Source: Alphaproteobacteria bacterium (GTDB lineage Bacteria; Pseudomonadota; Alphaproteobacteria; UBA828). Taken from it: a stretch of DNA of 9,039 bases. Positions 6,328 to 9,039 of the stretch are shown here, piece by piece; the first letter of the stretch is position 1, and each line of letters begins with the position of its first letter. The DNA lies in NCBI GenBank assembly GCA_029937205.1, contig JAPYQV010000081.1, positions 1-9,039 on the forward strand. Direction: 5' to 3'. A program made the translations under genes and the position numbers. Under the pieces are notes generated by a model. The model had not been told where the DNA came from and made no database searches. It saw only the letters and a program-made list of their open reading frames with translations.

Positions 6328-7500
6328 ATGTCCCTGCTCCCTCTGATCATCGCCATCTTGGTGAATTTTTCCATGGGCTCCTTTTACGGTTGGAGTGTTT
6401 TGGTGGCACCCTTGGAGGAAAGCATCGGCGCCACGCGCTCCGATATCAGTCTGGCCTATTCCATCGCCTTCGTTTCCATGACGGTTGGTATGTTCATCAC
6501 CCACAGCCTGCTACGGATTGCGTCCCTGCCCTACTTGTTGTTTGTCGTCTTTACAATTGGGGCGCTGGGCATGGCGATATCGGGATATTTCGTGGCGTTG
6601 TGGAGTCTCGTTGTCGGCTATGGCGTTCTCCTTGGTTTTGCCCTTGGTGTGTCCTATTTCCTCGCCATGACGGCGGCCAGCCTGAATCTGCCGATCCGCC
6701 GCAGCATCGCCATTAGTATGAGTATGTCGGCCTTCGCCGGCGGCGGGCTGGTGTGGCCGCCGATTTTTGTCGCCATTATCAATTGGCAAGGACCCCACGC
6801 GGTGTTTCTGTTGTTCGCCGCCTATCTGATTGTCATCGGCACCGTGAGCGCAATCCTCATGCGCGCCGCGCGCCCGCCGGCCCATTCCGGTGCGCAAGAA
6901 GGCGGCGGCGTATTCAGCGATATTATGACCGACCGACCGCGAGTTTTCATCCTGCTCTGGTTCGGATTTATTTTCATCGCCTTTGCCGCGTTGATGTCGA
7001 TCGGCCATGCCGCCGGGATCGCAACCTATTACGGCATACCCGCCGACCAGGCTTATTGGGGGCCGATGCTGTCCAACCTAGTTTATATCGGATTCGCCCT
7101 CAGCGCCGGAATCCTCTGCGACTTGATCACCGGCCGGCGCGTGCTGATCGGCATTGCCGCGGTAATGGCGGTACCCTTGTTGGTGCTCTATTTCGTGCCA
7201 TCCGCCGGCATGAGCCTGGTTGCGCTGGCCTTGGTGGGAGGTGCCTTTGGCGCCAGTTCCTCGGCCTATCCGGTGACGGTCACCGGCTATTATGGTGTTG
7301 CCGCACTCCCCCGTATTTATGGCCGCCTGTCCTCATCCTTTGGCCTCGCCGGATTGCTTGGCCCGTTTGCCGCCGGCGTGCTTTATGACTGGAAAGGCGG
7401 GTATAACGTCGCCATCCTGATTGCCGGCATTCTGGCAACAATTGGTGTCTTCACCGTCTGGGCGTTGCCCAAGAACAGAGCGCCGACAACCGCTGAATAG
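6328..7500 (+). CDS. MFS transporter, OFA/monocarboxylate-like
   Basis: Inner-membrane secondary transporter of 390 aa. I count about twelve hydrophobic segments (roughly 4-25, 44-63, 68-86, 89-115, 126-150, 157-179, then a polar loop, 206-227, 246-266, 271-290, 293-313, 333-354 and 360-381). The first helix reads NFSMGSFYGWSVLVAPL, and the segment around 312-354 has TGYYGVAALPRIYGRL with a later GPFAAGVLYD. Both resemble the oxalate/formate antiporter (OFA) and monocarboxylate branch. The C-terminal half keeps a motif-A-like loop (GILCDLITGRR, 261-271), but the matching N-half loop (56-71) lacks it. The ATG at 6328 is the only early start, since an in-frame TAA lies at 6313-6315; its Shine-Dalgarno is weak. 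The substrate is probably a small organic acid, by family only. It converges on the RidA-like gene with 4 nt between stops. Confidence 0.88.
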   Translation: MSLLPLIIAILVNFSMGSFYGWSVLVAPLEESIGATRSDISLAYSIAFVSMTVGMFITHSLLRIASLPYLLFVVFTIGALGMAISGYFVALWSLVVGYGVLLGFALGVSYFLAMTAASLNLPIRRSIAISMSMSAFAGGGLVWPPIFVAIINWQGPHAVFLLFAAYLIVIGTVSAILMRAARPPAHSGAQEGGGVFSDIMTDRPRVFILLWFGFIFIAFAALMSIGHAAGIATYYGIPADQAYWGPMLSNLVYIGFALSAGILCDLITGRRVLIGIAAVMAVPLLVLYFVPSAGMSLVALALVGGAFGASSSAYPVTVTGYYGVAALPRIYGRLSSSFGLAGLLGPFAAGVLYDWKGGYNVAILIAGILATIGVFTVWALPKNRAPTTAE

Positions 7501-7504
7501 GGTC

Positions 7505-7909
7505 TCAACCGGCGCCCGCGCCGATGATGGCGTCGGCATCGATTTCCACCAGAAAGGCCGGGTCGACCAAGGTTGAAACGCCGACCAGGGTCGAACAGGG
7601 AAAATCGCCGCTGAAAAATTCGCGCCGCGCCGCGAGCACCGCCGGCCGGTGGCGCATATCGGTAACATAGATACGCAGCCGCACCACGTCGCTCATTTTG
7701 CCGCCCGCCGCTTCAACATAATGTAGGATCATGCGGAAGACCACGCGTGCCTGCTCGCCCGGGTCGTTAATGCCGAGCACGGCACCGTCTTCGCCAAGCG
7801 GCACCAGGCCGGAGATAAACACCTGCTCGCCGCAACGTTTGCAGTTGGACCAGAGGCCGGGCTCCGGCTCTTTGACGTGGTCGCTCAATATGCGTTCAAG
7901 TTTCGCCAT
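7505..7909 (-). CDS. RidA (YjgF/YER057c/UK114) family protein lacking the catalytic Arg
   Basis: Small cytoplasmic protein of 134 aa, the RidA length. Family features are QVFISGLVPL (29-38), VVRLRIYVTDM (75-85) and the C-terminal strand VGVSTLVDPAFLVEIDADAI (109-128). True RidA enzymes hydrolyse 2-aminoacrylate-type imines using an Arg (Arg105 in E. coli). An ungapped match of FPARS to this protein's FPCST puts S106 at that position, so it probably lacks that deaminase activity and belongs to a non-RidA Rid subgroup. It may bind a ligand or act on a different substrate. The ATG at 7909 has AGGAG 6 nt upstream and lies 14 nt inside the end of the CoA-ligase gene, which implies coupled expression. 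N-terminal C23 and C26 (CKRC) are a small peculiarity. Confidence 0.92.
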   Translation of the reverse strand: MAKLERILSDHVKEPEPGLWSNCKRCGEQVFISGLVPLGEDGAVLGINDPGEQARVVFRMILHYVEAAGGKMSDVVRLRIYVTDMRHRPAVLAARREFFSGDFPCSTLVGVSTLVDPAFLVEIDADAIIGAGAG

Positions 7910-9038
7910 GTTGTGCTCCTTGGGCCGGCAACGGTGCGGCGGAAATTTCAGAAATGAATTCCTCGAACTTGCCGCCCGCTGTCATTGGCATTTTATCGAA
8001 ATACCGAAAATAGACCTCGAACGGGTGGCCAAGGGAGTCTTGGATGACAGCGCTAAGTTTGTCTTCTTCCTGCGCTGTCAGGGGGCGGTCAACGACATAA
8101 CGTACCTCGATCCGCTCCAGGCTTTTCTGCACCAACTGATATTGCCGGATCGGTGCGATATCGCGAAAATCGCGGAATCCGGTGAGCGGCCAACGTTTAT
8201 CGCCATTGGGAAGCACCAGCATATTGCGCAGCCTGCCAACCACACGCCGGAGCGTCGGCAGGCCCCGGCCGCAGGGACAGAGCTCGCCAGGCTCGGCATA
8301 GTCGGGGATTTCATAGCGGATCAACGGCATGGCAAAATTGTGCAGGCCGGTCACCACAACGCGCCCGACCTCTTCGGGCGGCGTCGGCTTGCCCGCCTCA
8401 TCCAGTACTTCCACCATCATGGTTTCGCTTTGCACATGAAGCAGCCCGCTTTGCGGGCATTGCAGCGCCATATAGCCGACTTCCTGTGAACTATAGACAT
8501 CCGTTAATGGCACGCCCCATGTCTTGCGGCACTTTCGCCGTAACGCCGGCGATACCATTTCGCCGACGGTGCGAATTTCCTTCAGCTTCGCCAAGGCCCG
8601 CCCACTGGCGCGAAAATGTTCCTCGAGCGCCGCCAAATTGGCCGGATATGTCAGCAAATACTCTGGATCATGCTGCGCCAGCCATTCCGCCTGGGCGCTG
8701 ACGTCGGTGCCAAGAGTGAGGATCGATGACGGGCCGGTGTTATGCAGTTTGGCGGCCGGCCATCCCCAGTTCGGATGATCATCGCCCTTGGCGACCGAGT
8801 CGCTGTCGGCGGGAATGGCACGGATCGAGCACAATTTTCCGCTGAACTCGCGGCGATGCCAATAATGGTCGCGCATGGTGACGGCAGACCAAAACAGCCG
8901 CGAGGCGGCTGTGCTGATGACCTTTACGGGTTGCCCGGTCGAGTCGGAAGTGTGCGTCTCACCGAGGGGGTGGTGAGATATCGGGATATTCCGGCTGAGC
9001 AGATCATCGGCACTGTCCTGAATGTCGGTGCGTTTGAG
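7896..9038 (-). CDS. PaaK/coenzyme F390 synthetase-like AMP-forming CoA ligase, 5' partial
   Basis: Adenylate-forming enzyme of the phenylacetate-CoA ligase-like group (COG1541), expected to activate a carboxylate as acyl-AMP and then as CoA thioester. 380 residues are visible. The frame stays open past the ATG at 8876 to the right edge, and that upstream part carries the P-loop, so 8876 is not the start and roughly 50-60 N-terminal residues lie outside. Numbering from the edge, the P-loop is TSDSTGQP (30-37), where most relatives have Gly instead of Asp. Further in are the DVYSSQEVGYMA substrate/adenine motif, RYEIPDYAEPGELCPCGRG with the ribose-binding Asp and a Cys-Pro-Cys pair, and the C-terminal PMTAGGKFEEF, whose Lys fits the A10 catalytic lysine. 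The substrate is unknown. The end overlaps the RidA-family gene by 14 nt. Confidence 0.85.
   Translation of the reverse strand, partial: LKRTDIQDSADDLLSRNIPISHHPLGETHTSDSTGQPVKVISTAASRLFWSAVTMRDHYWHRREFSGKLCSIRAIPADSDSVAKGDDHPNWGWPAAKLHNTGPSSILTLGTDVSAQAEWLAQHDPEYLLTYPANLAALEEHFRASGRALAKLKEIRTVGEMVSPALRRKCRKTWGVPLTDVYSSQEVGYMALQCPQSGLLHVQSETMMVEVLDEAGKPTPPEEVGRVVVTGLHNFAMPLIRYEIPDYAEPGELCPCGRGLPTLRRVVGRLRNMLVLPNGDKRWPLTGFRDFRDIAPIRQYQLVQKSLERIEVRYVVDRPLTAQEEDKLSAVIQDSLGHPFEVYFRYFDKMPMTAGGKFEEFISEISAAPLPAQGAQHGET
7916..7920 (-). promoter_or_regulatory. Ribosome binding site of the RidA-family gene
   Basis: AGGAG on the minus strand, 6 nt before the ATG at 7909. It lies within the last codons of the CoA-ligase gene, so translation of the two is probably coupled. 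Confidence 0.6.
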
Positions 9039-9039
9039 A

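Noticed and set aside
7731..8489. + strand open frame of 252 codons opposite the CoA-ligase and Rid-like genes
   Set aside because: It crosses two well-supported minus-strand genes, shows no family motif, and its composition mirrors the opposite strand.
7896..8876. Complete 326-aa CoA ligase starting at the ATG at 8876
   Set aside because: The same frame is open upstream to the right edge and contains the ATP-binding loop, so the gene is 5'-truncated by the window.

Overview
The window is a gene-dense, moderately GC-rich bacterial segment with nine protein genes and almost no intergenic space. I see no RNA genes, insertion sequences, phage genes or CRISPR arrays. The gene repertoire (unimodular QueF, a small VUT transporter, a MoxR/CoxE pair, abundant acyl-CoA and SDR enzymes) and the compact GC-rich style suggest an alphaproteobacterium. 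That placement is inference, because no marker gene is present.

Layout from left to right. An amidase-signature hydrolase on + runs in from the left edge (2-1441). Six minus-strand genes occupy 1438-6194. In transcription order they are: a MoxR/CoxD-type AAA+ ATPase; a CoxE-type VWA protein (joined to the ATPase by an ATGA overlap); an SDR oxidoreductase (after a 69-bp gap with a plausible promoter); an enoyl-CoA hydratase/isomerase-family protein; QueF; and a VUT-family queuosine-precursor transporter. A divergent intergenic region of about 130 bp (6195-6327) follows, then an OFA-like MFS transporter on + (6328-7500). Last come two minus-strand genes that overlap by 14 nt, a PaaK/F390-synthetase-like CoA ligase (cut by the right edge) and a small RidA-family protein.

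Working together. QueF and the VUT protein form a coherent unit for 7-deazaguanine (preQ0) uptake and reduction on the way to queuosine. MoxR and CoxE form a standard chaperone-like pair, but no CO-dehydrogenase genes are visible, so the client is unknown. The amidase, CoA ligase, hydratase, dehydrogenase and MFS transporter could serve one carboxylic-acid or amide catabolic route, but nothing in the sequence fixes a substrate. Three recognisable enzymes depart from their family consensus at functional positions: RidA has Ser in place of the catalytic Arg, the ECH protein has Asp at the second catalytic Glu, and the ligase P-loop has Asp for Gly. I found no clearly novel multi-gene system. The best leads are these substitutions, the ligase/RidA coupling and the orphan MoxR/CoxE pair.
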